Below, piece after piece: positions 6,397 through 13,222 of a stretch of DNA of 16,197 nt. This DNA comes from Gammaproteobacteria bacterium (GTDB lineage Bacteria; Pseudomonadota; Gammaproteobacteria; S144-34): positions 1 through 16,197 of the forward strand of contig WGBS01000193.1 of assembly GCA_015494165.1 (NCBI GenBank). Direction: 5' to 3'. The notes below the pieces were generated by a model. The model searched no databases, was not told where the DNA came from, and worked only from the letters and a program-made list of their open reading frames with translations. Both the position numbers and the translations under genes were made by a program. The stretch's first letter is position 1. Every line of letters begins with the position of its first letter.

Positions 6397-6462
6397 AGTT
6401 TCCAACTCTTTTCCGAAATTTCGATCCCGCACCGAGGGAAATGAGGCGGGCGGGCGCGGCAT

Positions 6463-7095
6463 TCAAGGGCGGGCCGGCGCCGCCTCGCCGAGCAGGCGCC
6501 GCAGCAGCTCGGCATGGCGGGCCGCCTGGGCGGGACGCCGCAGGCGCGTGGCGCGCACGATGGCGAGCAGGTCCTCCAGCGCCGTCTCGAAGACGTCGTT
6601 GACGACGAGGTAGTCGTACTCGTCGTAGTGGCTCATCTCGTCCACGGCGCGCGCCATGCGGCGCGCGATGACCGTCTCGTCGTCCTGGCCACGGCCGCGC
6701 AGGCGCGCCTCGAGGGCCTCGCGCGAGGGCGGCAGGATGAAGACGCTCACCGCCTCGGGCATGGCGGCGCGCACCTGGCGCGCGCCCTGCCAGTCGATCT
6801 CGAGGATCACGTCGCGGTCGGCCGCGAGCTCGCGCTCGACGGTGGCGCGGGCGGTGCCGTAGCGGTTGCCGAAGACCTCGGCGTGCTCGAGGAAGGCGCC
6901 CTCGGCGACCATGCGCTCGAAGGTCGCGCTGTCGACGAAGTGGTAGTCCACGCCGTCGCGCTCGCCCGGGCGGGGCGGGCGCGTGGTGTGCGAGACCGAC
7001 AGCACCACGCGCGGGTCGCGCTCGACCAGCGCCTTGACGAGGCTGGTCTTGCCGGCGCCCGAAGGGGCGGAGACGATGAACAGCGTCCCGGGCAT
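6463..7095 (-). CDS. gmk: Guanylate kinase
   Basis: Guanylate kinase phosphorylates GMP (and dGMP) to GDP with ATP in the cytosol. It is an essential step for GTP synthesis and feeds the substrate pool of ppGpp. At 210 aa it is close to E. coli (207). The P-loop is APSGAGKT (10-17). The GMP-binding region contains SVSHTTRPPRPGE and DGVDYHFV (33-54). EIDWQGARQV (98-107) is the conserved central strand, and RLRGRGQDDETVIARRM is the lid region. The ATG lies 5 nt after the yicC stop, so the two genes are probably translationally coupled. The stop is followed by the palindrome-rich spacer rather than by rpoZ as in many gammaproteobacteria. Confidence 0.97.
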   Translation of the reverse strand: MPGTLFIVSAPSGAGKTSLVKALVERDPRVVLSVSHTTRPPRPGERDGVDYHFVDSATFERMVAEGAFLEHAEVFGNRYGTARATVERELAADRDVILEIDWQGARQVRAAMPEAVSVFILPPSREALEARLRGRGQDDETVIARRMARAVDEMSHYDEYDYLVVNDVFETALEDLLAIVRATRLRRPAQAARHAELLRRLLGEAAPARP

Positions 7096-7100
7096 GCCGC

Positions 7101-7958
7101 CTACACCACGTTCTGGACCTGCTCGCGCATCTGCTCGATCAGCACCTTGAGCTCGACCGCGATGCGCGTGGTCTCGGCGTCGGCCGACTTGGCCGCCAGC
7201 GTGTTGGCCTCGCGGTTGAGCTCCTGCATCAGAAAATCCAGCCGCCGCCCCACGGGCTCCTCGCGCCCGAGCACGGCCTCCACCTCGTCGAGGTGCGCCT
7301 CCAGGCGGTCGAGCTCCTCGGCGACGTCGAGGCGCTGGGCCTGGAGGGCGAGCTCCTGCTCCAGGCGCCCCGGCTCGGGCTCGCCGCCGAGCTCGCGCAG
7401 GCGCTCGCGCCAGCGCCCGAGCGCCGCCTCGATCACCTGCGGGCGGCGCGCGCGCGCGCGCGCCACGAGCGGGCGCATGGCGGCGATGCGCTCGCGCAGC
7501 AGCGCCTCGATGCGCGCGCCCTCGCGCGCGCGCGTGGCCTCGAGCTCGTCGAGCGCGGCGTCGAGCAGGGCGAGCGCCTCGGCCTGCACCGGCCCGAGGT
7601 CGGCCGGCTCCTCGCGCACCACGCCCGGCCAGCGCAGCAGGTCGAAGGGCCCCGGCGGCGCGCTCTCCGGCCCGAGCAGGGTGGCCGCGTCGCGCGCGAG
7701 GTCGGCGAGCCGCCCGGCGAGCTCGCGGTTGAGGGAGACCGCCGCGGCCACCGCCGCCTCGGGCTGGAAGCGCAGGGCGCAGTCCACCTTGCCGCGGCGC
7801 AGGCGCGCGCCCACGCGCTCGCGCACCGCCGGCTCGAGCGCGCGCAGCTCCTCCGGCAGCCGCACCGAGACGTCGAGATAGCGGTGGTTGACCGAGCGCA
7901 GCTCCCAGACGAGGGTGCCGGCGCCGGTGCGCGCCTCACGGCGCGCGAAGGCGGTCAT
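7101..7958 (-). CDS. yicC: YicC family protein (endoribonuclease family)
   Basis: YicC-family proteins are conserved cytosolic proteins; E. coli YicC has been linked to small-RNA turnover and described as an endoribonuclease. The sequence follows the family end to end: MTAFARRE at the start, VNHRYLDVSVRLPEELRALEP, LRRGKVDC, DVAEELDRLEAHLDEV, and a C-terminus from GRRLDFLMQELNREANTLA to LKVLIEQMREQVQNVV. The chosen ATG gives 285 aa against 287 in E. coli. E. coli starts MIRSMTAYARRE; the matching first codon here is ACG, so the true start may be the ATG used here or an in-frame TTG at 7976 (291 aa). The open frame continues to 8102, but that extension overlaps the divergent kinase gene and has no family similarity. 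It pairs with gmk in one transcript. Confidence 0.93.
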   Translation of the reverse strand: MTAFARREARTGAGTLVWELRSVNHRYLDVSVRLPEELRALEPAVRERVGARLRRGKVDCALRFQPEAAVAAAVSLNRELAGRLADLARDAATLLGPESAPPGPFDLLRWPGVVREEPADLGPVQAEALALLDAALDELEATRAREGARIEALLRERIAAMRPLVARARARRPQVIEAALGRWRERLRELGGEPEPGRLEQELALQAQRLDVAEELDRLEAHLDEVEAVLGREEPVGRRLDFLMQELNREANTLAAKSADAETTRIAVELKVLIEQMREQVQNVV

Positions 7959-8007
7959 GCTGCGGATCGTGCTCAAGCCCCACCCCGGCCGGCCGATGAG
8001 CAAAGGG

Positions 8008-8016
8008 TGGTATGGT
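8008..8016 (+). promoter_or_regulatory. Candidate extended -10 promoter for the kinase-phosphatase operon
   Basis: TGGTATGGT contains a TATGGT -10 (4 of 6) with a TGn extension directly upstream, which can replace a poor -35. No good -35 is seen at 16-18 nt. Transcription would start near 8023, inside the frame that would begin at ATG 8012. This argues for the later kinase start at 8066. Confidence 0.4.
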
Positions 8017-8040
8017 AAGCCCTCGCCCGCCGCGGCCCAA
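8012..8040 (-). promoter_or_regulatory. Candidate promoter for yicC-gmk
   Basis: On the minus strand TTGGGC (8040-8035) and TACCAT (8017-8012) are separated by exactly 17 nt. The first matches TTGACA at 3 of 6 and the second TATAAT at 4 of 6. Transcription would start near 8005 with a leader of about 47 nt. Its -10 uses the same base pairs as the plus-strand candidate at 8008-8016, so the two would compete. Confidence 0.35.
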
Positions 8041-8049
8041 GGCCGCGGC
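8029..8049 (+). other. GC hairpin in the kinase leader
   Basis: GCCGCGGCC and its exact complement pair over 9 bp around CAA, ending 16 nt before the kinase ATG at 8066 and just before its GGGA ribosome-binding sequence. In the transcript it could limit translation initiation. Palindromes are common by chance in such GC-rich DNA. Confidence 0.35.
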
Positions 8050-8065
8050 CCGCCGGGACGACCCG

Positions 8066-8965
8066 ATGCTGCGCAGGCCCCAGAGGCTCCGGGAGGGAAC
8101 ACGCCTGGAGGGCTACGAGGTCCGCCGCCTCATCGGCGGCGGCGGCTTCAGCCTCGTCTACCTCGCCCGCGAGGAGGCCACGGGCGAGGCGGTGGTGCTC
8201 AAGGAATACATGCCGCAGCGGCTCGCGCGGCGCGCCCGCGACGGCGCCGTCGCGCCGCGCGGGGAGGCCGAGGCGGCGCGCTTCGAGCGCGGGCGGCGCC
8301 TGTTCCTGGAGGAGGCCCGCATCCTCGCCGAGCTCGCCCACCCGAACATCGTGCGCGTGCGCTCCTTCTTCGCCGCCCACGGGACGGTGTACATGGTGAT
8401 GGACTACCACGAGGGCGCGAACCTCCAGGCCTACATACGCCGCCACCGCGGGGGCCTGAGCGCGCGCTTCCTGCTCACCGTCTTCCCGGCCCTGCTCGAG
8501 GCGCTCGCCCACATCCACGCCCGCGGCTACCTGCACCTCGACGTCAAGCCCGCCAACATCCACCTGCGCCCGGGCGGCGAGCCGCTGCTGCTCGACTTCG
8601 GCGCCGTCCACCGCCGCCACCGCAGCCGCCGCGAGCGCCCGGGCCATGTGCTCACCCACGGCTATTCGGCGGTGGAGCTCTACCGCCCCGACGGCTACGT
8701 GGGTCCCTGGACCGACGTCTACGCCATCGGCGCCACCATGCGCAGCTGCATGGACGGGCGCGCGCCGCCCTCGGCGCTGGAGCGCCGCGAGCGCGACGCG
8801 CTGCGCCCGGCCGCGCAGGCGCACGCGCGCCGCTACCCGCGGGCGCTGCTCGCGGCCGTGGACTGGGCCATGGAGGTGGACCCCCTGCTGCGGCCGCAGA
8901 CCGCCGAGGCCCTGCTCGAGGCGCTGGCCGAGGCCGCCGCGGGCCCGCCGGCGCGGGAGGCCTGA
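8066..8965 (+). CDS. Hanks-type serine/threonine protein kinase
   Basis: A soluble eukaryotic-like kinase of 299 aa with all catalytic elements: glycine-rich loop IGGGGFSLVYLA (23-34), ATP-anchoring Lys46 in VLKEYMP, Glu82/83 in the C-helix, catalytic loop HLDVKPAN (157-164; HLD in place of HRD), DFG 177-179, AVE (202-204) in the APE position and the F-helix Asp217 in WTDVYAIG. The segment between DFG and AVE is strongly basic. No membrane segment or sensor domain follows, so the substrate and input are unknown. The start at 8066 has GGGA upstream; an in-frame ATG at 8012 overlaps a likely -10 box. The stop is 2 nt before the PP2C start, so the pair is translationally coupled. I recall the same kinase-PP2C pair between yicC and rph in other proteobacteria, especially Betaproteobacteria. 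Confidence 0.92.
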   Translation: MLRRPQRLREGTRLEGYEVRRLIGGGGFSLVYLAREEATGEAVVLKEYMPQRLARRARDGAVAPRGEAEAARFERGRRLFLEEARILAELAHPNIVRVRSFFAAHGTVYMVMDYHEGANLQAYIRRHRGGLSARFLLTVFPALLEALAHIHARGYLHLDVKPANIHLRPGGEPLLLDFGAVHRRHRSRRERPGHVLTHGYSAVELYRPDGYVGPWTDVYAIGATMRSCMDGRAPPSALERRERDALRPAAQAHARRYPRALLAAVDWAMEVDPLLRPQTAEALLEALAEAAAGPPAREA

Positions 8966-8967
8966 GA

Positions 8968-9840
8968 ATGCCCTGGGAGCACGCCGCCGCCAACCGCCTC
9001 GGCAACCGCGCCCTCAACCAGGACCGCTGGGGCGTGGCCGTGGAGGGCGAGCTCGCCCTCGCGGCGGTGGCCGACGGCATGGGCGGGCATCCGCGCGGGG
9101 AGCTCGCCGCGGAGGCCGCCGTCACGCACCTGCTCGCGCGCTTCCGCGCCGACCCGCGCGCGGCCGCCGCGCGCCCGCGCGCCTTCCTGCGCGATGCGGT
9201 GGAGGGGGCGCACGCGGCCGTGGTCGCCGCGGGACGCGCCGCCCGCCCGCCGGCCGACGCGCGCACCACGGTGGTGGTCTGCCTCGCGCGCCCCGACCGC
9301 GCCTGGTGGGCCCACGCCGGCGACAGCCGCCTCTACCTGCTGCGCGGCGGCGAGGTCGTCGCCCGCACGCGCGACCACACCTACGTGGCGACCCTGGAGG
9401 CCGAGGGGCTCCTCGACCCGCGCGAGGCGGCCGGCCACCCGCTGCGCAACTACGTGCTCGAGTCGCTGGGCGGGAGCGAGCCGCCGCGCGCCGAGCTCGA
9501 CGAGTCGCCCCTCGCCCCGGGCGACGTGCTGCTGCTGTGCACCGACGGGCTGTGGTCGGCGGTGCCGGAGGGGGTGATCGCGGCCATCGGCGAGGCCCCG
9601 GAGCTCGCCGCGGCGCTCGAGATGGCGGTGGCGGAAGCCGAGGCGGCGAGCTTCCCGCGCGCCGACAACGTCACGGCCGTGGCGCTGCGCTGGCGCGGCC
9701 CCGCGCCGGAGCGCGGGCGCGCCGAGGAGGCCGCCGCCGAGGGCGCGCCGGACGCGGCCGAGGACGCCGACGACGCCCTGGCGCGCGCGGTGCGCACCCT
9801 GCGCGAGGCGCTCGCCGAGCACGAGCGCGGCGGGGGCTGA
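8968..9840 (+). CDS. PP2C family serine/threonine phosphatase
   Basis: A soluble metal-dependent (PPM) phosphatase of 290 aa, expected to reverse phosphorylation by the kinase encoded 2 nt upstream. PP2C motifs are in order: NQDRW with Asp19, VADGMGG with Asp36, GELAAE, TTVVV, WAHAGDSRLYLLRGG, TRDHTYV, LCTDGLWSAV and ADNVTAVAL. All the metal-binding aspartates I can identify are present, so an active enzyme is expected. The last 50 or so residues are an Ala/Glu/Asp-rich tail ending in a predicted helix (ARAVRTLREALAEHE). The ATG has GGGAGG about 7 nt upstream, overlapping the kinase end. An open frame extends upstream to 7888 but overlaps the kinase in another frame and is not real. Confidence 0.93.
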   Translation: MPWEHAAANRLGNRALNQDRWGVAVEGELALAAVADGMGGHPRGELAAEAAVTHLLARFRADPRAAAARPRAFLRDAVEGAHAAVVAAGRAARPPADARTTVVVCLARPDRAWWAHAGDSRLYLLRGGEVVARTRDHTYVATLEAEGLLDPREAAGHPLRNYVLESLGGSEPPRAELDESPLAPGDVLLLCTDGLWSAVPEGVIAAIGEAPELAAALEMAVAEAEAASFPRADNVTAVALRWRGPAPERGRAEEAAAEGAPDAAEDADDALARAVRTLREALAEHERGGG

Positions 9841-9859
9841 GGGCGGGGGCCGCCTCGGC

Positions 9860-9865
9860 TATACT
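9860..9865 (+). promoter_or_regulatory. Candidate -10 element for rph
   Basis: TATACT matches the sigma-70 -10 consensus at 5 of 6 positions and is conspicuous in the GC-rich 57-nt gap after the phosphatase. The -35 at 17 nt (CTGAGG) is poor. It would start transcription near 9872 with a leader of about 26 nt carrying the GGAGG of rph. rph may therefore have its own promoter besides readthrough. Confidence 0.4.
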
Positions 9866-9897
9866 CGCCCGCCCCGATGCCCCGGAGGAGCGAGGCG

Positions 9898-10617
9898 ATG
9901 CGACCGAGCGGACGCGCCCCCGACGAGCTGCGCCCCATCCGCATCACGCGCGGCTACACCAAGCACGCCGAGGGCTCGGTGCTGGTCGAGTTCGGCGACA
10001 CGCGCGTGCTGTGCAACGCGAGCGTGCTCGAGCAGGTCCCGGGCTTCCTGCGCGGCTCCGGCCAGGGCTGGGTCACGGCCGAGTACGGGATGCTGCCGCG
10101 CGCGACCACCGAGCGTATGGCGCGCGAGGCCGCGCGCGGCCGCCAGGGCGGGCGCACGATGGAGATCCAGCGCCTCATCGGGCGCGCCCTGCGCGCGGTG
10201 GTCGACCTCGAGGCCCTCGGCGAGCGCACCATCCACCTCGACTGCGACGTCATCCAGGCCGACGGCGGCACGCGCACCGCCTCCATCACGGGCGCCTACG
10301 TGGCCCTGGTCGACGCAGCGCGCCACCTGCTGCGCGAGGGCGTCATCGCGCGCGATCCCATCCACGGGCAGGTGGCCTCGGTCTCGGTGGGCATCTACAA
10401 GGGCACGCCCGTGCTCGACCTCGACTACGCCGAGGACTCCGAGGCCGAGACCGACATGAACGTGGTCATGAACGACGCGGGCGCCTTCGTCGAGATCCAG
10501 GGCACCGCCGAGGGCCACCCCTTCCGCATGGACGAGCTGATGGCGATGCTCGAGCTCGCGCGCAAGGGCATCGCGCGGCTCGTCGAGGTCCAGCGCGAGG
10601 CCCTCGCCGCGGGCTGA
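9898..10617 (+). CDS. rph: Ribonuclease PH
   Basis: RNase PH is a phosphorolytic 3'-5' exoribonuclease that forms a hexameric ring and trims the 3' ends of tRNA precursors and some other RNAs. The product is 239 aa, against 238 for the intact E. coli enzyme. It begins MRPSGRAPDELRPI as the family does; an in-frame ATG at 9877 would add seven unrelated residues. GGAGG lies about 10 nt before the chosen ATG. GQGWVTAEYGMLPRAT (55-70), Arg86 in RTMEIQRLIGR, GGTRTA with the phosphate-binding Arg126, and the acidic LDLDYAEDSEAETDMN cluster (173-188) are all present. The frame is intact, unlike the frameshifted rph of E. coli K-12. The stop is only 6 nt from the stop of the convergent c-di-GMP gene. 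Confidence 0.97.
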   Translation: MRPSGRAPDELRPIRITRGYTKHAEGSVLVEFGDTRVLCNASVLEQVPGFLRGSGQGWVTAEYGMLPRATTERMAREAARGRQGGRTMEIQRLIGRALRAVVDLEALGERTIHLDCDVIQADGGTRTASITGAYVALVDAARHLLREGVIARDPIHGQVASVSVGIYKGTPVLDLDYAEDSEAETDMNVVMNDAGAFVEIQGTAEGHPFRMDELMAMLELARKGIARLVEVQREALAAG

Positions 10618-10623
10618 GCCCGC

Positions 10624-13101
10624 TCAGGCGCGCGCGCGCGCCGCCGGCCAGCGCGGCTCCGCGGCGGGCGGGGCCAGATGGTAGCCCTGCGCGTAGTCCA
10701 CGCCCAGCTCGCGCAGCAGCGCCAGGAGCTCCGCGCTCTCCACGTACTCGGCCACGGTGCGGCAGCCGAGGGCGTGGGCGATGTCGTTCATGGAGGCGAC
10801 CATGGCGCGGTCGATGGGGTCGCCCGCCAGCCCGCGCACGAAGCCGCCGTCGATCTTGATCACGTCCACCGGCAGCACCTTCAGCTGCGAGAAGGAGCTG
10901 AAGCCGGAGCCGAAGTCGTCGAGGGCGATGCGGCAGCCGAGCACGCGCAGCCCCTCGACGAGCCGCGCGGCCGTCTCCATGCTGGCGATGGCGCAGGTCT
11001 CCGTGATCTCGAAGGTCACCGCGCGCGGGTCGAGGCGCAGGCGGCGCAGCTCGCCGCGCACCACGGCGACGAGATCCTCGAGCGCGAGCGCCTGCCCCGA
11101 GAGGTTGATGGAGAAGCTCACCTCGCGTCCGGCCGCGCGCAGGGCGGCGAGCCGGCACAGGGCGTGGCGCACCACCCAGAGGTCGAGCTCGTGCATCATG
11201 TTGAAGCGCTCGGCGGTGGGGATGAAGGCGCCGGGCGGCACCAGGCGCCCGTCGGGCCCGCGCAGGCGCAGCAGCACCTCGTAGCACTCGCCGGCGGCCG
11301 TGCGCCGCAGCGGCACCACCGGCTGGAAGTGGAGCACGAAGCCGTCGCCGGCGAGCGCCTCGCGCAGGCGCGTGGACCAGCCGAGGTCGGCCCGCATGGC
11401 CTCGCGCTCCTCGGAGCCTGGGCGGTGCACGCACACGCGGTTGCGCCCGCGGCGCTTGGCCAGGTGGCAGGCGATGTCGGCATCCGCCATGGCCTTGCCG
11501 GCCGAGGGCGTGGCGGCATCGAGGAGCACCGCGCCGATGCTCGCGTGGATGCGGAAGGTGCGCCCCCCGTAGAGGAAGGTGAAGTCGGCGAGCAGCCGGC
11601 GGAAGGCCTCGGCCGCCTCCGCCATGCCCGCGGCGTCGACGTTGTGCAGGAGCACGGCGAACTCGTCGCCGCCGATGCGCGCGAGGAGGTCCGCCTCGCG
11701 CAGGCGCGCGCGGAGCTGGCGCCCGACCTCGCGCAGCAGCGCGTCGCCGGCGGCATGCCCCGCCACGTCGTTGATGTACTTGAAGCGGTCGAGGTCGATG
11801 TAGAGCAGCGCGCTGCGCTCGCTCGAGCGGCGCAGGCGCTCGAGCTCGCGCGCCAGCGTCTCCTCGAGATGGCGGCGGTTGGGCAGCTCCGTGACGGGGT
11901 CGTGCGTGGCCTGCCAGCGCAGCTCCTCCTCGAGGCGCTTGCGCTCGCCGATGTCGCGGAAGGCCAGCACCGCGCCCTGGCGGCGGCCGCGGATGGTGAG
12001 CGGGTAGACGGTGCACTCGACCTGCACGGGGCTGCCGTCGCGCCGGCGCAGCACCGTCTCCCAGCGGCGCAGGTGCTCGCCGTGCCGGCAGGCCGCGAGC
12101 AGGCGCTCGCGCGCCCCGCGCGCCTCGCCCTGGGGGTGGACGAGGGCCTCGACCGAGGCGCCGATGAGCCCGCAGCCGTCGGACGTGCACCCGAGGATGG
12201 CGCAGGCGGCGGGGTTGAGAAAGGCGATGCGCCCCTCGCAGCAGACGCCGCACACCCCCTCGCCGACCGAGTTCAGGATGCCCTCGAGGCGCTGGCGCTC
12301 GCGCTCGATGGACTGGTGGGCGCGCACCATGCGCGCCATGGCGGCGAGCCGCGCCAGAAACAGCTCGTCGGCCTCGTTCTTGAACATGCACTCGACGGCG
12401 CCGGCGTCGAGCCCGTCGCGGATGACCTGGTCGAGATAGGTGCCGGTGAGGATGGCCGGGCGGATGTGGGCCGTGCGCGGGTCCTCGCGCAGGCGCCGGC
12501 AGAGCACGTCGCCGTTCTCGCCGGGCATGAAATAGTCGATGACGGCGATCTCGAACTCGCCCTCGCGCGCGAGCGCCAGCGCCTCCTCCGCCGAGGAGGC
12601 GAAGGCCGCCTCGTAGCCGTGGCGCTCGAGCAGGCGGCGGTACTTGGCGCGCACGGTCGGCGAGTCGTCGACGAAAAGGATGCGCACCGGCGCCTCGGCC
12701 GCGGCAGGCGCCGGGGCCGGCGCGGGCTCGAGGAGCTTGGCGAGCGCCGCCGGCAGCTCGCGGTAGTCGTCCCACAGGATGAGCGCCGTGCGCGGGCGCG
12801 CGGTGGCCCAGCTCCGCGCCGCGGCATGGCCTTCGTGCGCGACGATGACGGCCGGCGTGTCGCGGCCGCCGGCCGCCTCCAGGTGCTCGACGAGGGCGTC
12901 GGCGCCGGGCTCGCTGTGGGCGGGCCAGCCGAGCACGACCGCGTCCCAGGCCGGCCGCCCGCCCGGCGCTCCGGCGGCGAGCGCGGCGAGCGCGTCGGCG
13001 AAGGAGGCCATCGCCGTCACGGCGTGGCCCTCGCGATCGAGGAGCTTGACCAGCGCGTGGCGCAGCGTGGCCGAGCGTTCGACGACGAGCAGGTGGCGCA
13101 A
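10624..13101 (-). CDS. REC-REC-PAS-GGDEF-EAL cyclic-di-GMP response regulator
   Basis: A soluble 825-aa protein that could both make and degrade cyclic di-GMP. REC1 (about 2-110) is degenerate: no acidic pair after the first strand, and the phosphoacceptor site reads VVLGWP. REC2 (about 138-255) is intact, with VDDSP near 145, phosphoacceptor Asp189 in IDYFMPG, and a conserved Lys in MFKNEA. A cysteine-rich PAS (about 270-395) follows. GGDEF is exact (477-481), and READ lies five residues upstream, matching the RxxD inhibitory site. The EAL domain has EVL (608-610), NLS, EITE, DDFGSG (about 728-733), IKID and VAEYVE, so its catalytic residues look present. The start is a TTG with GGAGAGGA just upstream. 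An in-frame GTG at 13143 coincides with the predicted transcription start and is less likely. The gene is driven by a sigma-28-type promoter at 13150-13176. Confidence 0.93.
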   Translation of the reverse strand: MRHLLVVERSATLRHALVKLLDREGHAVTAMASFADALAALAAGAPGGRPAWDAVVLGWPAHSEPGADALVEHLEAAGGRDTPAVIVAHEGHAAARSWATARPRTALILWDDYRELPAALAKLLEPAPAPAPAAAEAPVRILFVDDSPTVRAKYRRLLERHGYEAAFASSAEEALALAREGEFEIAVIDYFMPGENGDVLCRRLREDPRTAHIRPAILTGTYLDQVIRDGLDAGAVECMFKNEADELFLARLAAMARMVRAHQSIERERQRLEGILNSVGEGVCGVCCEGRIAFLNPAACAILGCTSDGCGLIGASVEALVHPQGEARGARERLLAACRHGEHLRRWETVLRRRDGSPVQVECTVYPLTIRGRRQGAVLAFRDIGERKRLEEELRWQATHDPVTELPNRRHLEETLARELERLRRSSERSALLYIDLDRFKYINDVAGHAAGDALLREVGRQLRARLREADLLARIGGDEFAVLLHNVDAAGMAEAAEAFRRLLADFTFLYGGRTFRIHASIGAVLLDAATPSAGKAMADADIACHLAKRRGRNRVCVHRPGSEEREAMRADLGWSTRLREALAGDGFVLHFQPVVPLRRTAAGECYEVLLRLRGPDGRLVPPGAFIPTAERFNMMHELDLWVVRHALCRLAALRAAGREVSFSINLSGQALALEDLVAVVRGELRRLRLDPRAVTFEITETCAIASMETAARLVEGLRVLGCRIALDDFGSGFSSFSQLKVLPVDVIKIDGGFVRGLAGDPIDRAMVASMNDIAHALGCRTVAEYVESAELLALLRELGVDYAQGYHLAPPAAEPRWPAARARA

Positions 13102-13104
13102 GCG

Positions 13105-13112
13105 TCCTCTCC
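13105..13112 (-). promoter_or_regulatory. Ribosome binding site fixing the c-di-GMP gene start
   Basis: GGAGAGGA on the minus strand lies just before TTG 13101, its GGAG core 7 nt away. It favours TTG over the upstream in-frame GTG at 13143, which has no such sequence within a plausible transcript. Confidence 0.6.
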
Positions 13113-13149
13113 CCCATCCCCGGCGCCGGGACCGAGGCCCCACGTCGGG

Positions 13150-13176
13150 TTATCGGCCGCCGCGCGCCGGACTTTA
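13150..13176 (-). promoter_or_regulatory. Sigma-28 (FliA) promoter of the c-di-GMP gene
   Basis: On the minus strand TAAAG (13176-13172) is followed after exactly 14 nt by GCCGATAA (13157-13150). The FliA consensus is TAAAGTTT-N11-GCCGATAA, so the -35 core, the spacing and all eight -10 bases match. Transcription should begin near 13142, giving a leader of about 40 nt that contains the GGAGAGGA site. This places the downstream GGDEF-EAL gene in the late flagellar regulon. Confidence 0.85.
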
Positions 13177-13222
13177 GCCCGGCTGCGCCGCGCCGGGCCC
13201 CGCGGTGATTGTCGCGACCGCG

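Larger units (their letters stand above)
6240..6423. repeat. Palindrome-packed AT-richer spacer between gmk and the DsrC-like gene
   Basis: The 256-nt gap 6207-6462 is visibly poorer in G+C than the rest of the window, and about 185 nt of it is nearly tiled by inverted repeats. They are: 6240-6255/6260-6275 (16 bp, perfect, TTCG loop); 6271-6283/6290-6302 (13 bp, perfect, 6-nt loop, sharing 5 nt with the first); 6305-6311/6318-6324 (7 bp); 6356-6360/6365-6369 (5 bp); 6368-6380/6384-6396 (13 bp, perfect, GCA loop); 6395-6400/6404-6409 (6 bp); and the 10-nt palindrome CGAAATTTCG (6414-6423). No coding frame here has gene-like composition. On the minus strand it would form the 3' end of gmk or the leader of the DsrC-like gene. 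It could be a structured RNA, an insulator or small mobile palindromes; I do not recognise a known family. Confidence 0.7.

Noticed and set aside
8012..8065. Earlier kinase start at ATG 8012
   Set aside because: That ATG is part of a TATGGT -10 element and has GGGTGG only one base away, too close for a ribosome binding site. The 18 extra residues are Pro/Arg-rich with no kinase similarity.
7959..8102. N-terminal extension of YicC to 8102
   Set aside because: It overlaps the divergent promoters and the start of the kinase gene, is Pro/Gly-rich, and the YicC family begins at the MTAFAR region.
13102..13143. Start of the c-di-GMP gene at GTG 13143
   Set aside because: It coincides with the predicted sigma-28 transcription start, and the extra residues are a Gly/Arg-rich stretch preceding the first receiver strand.
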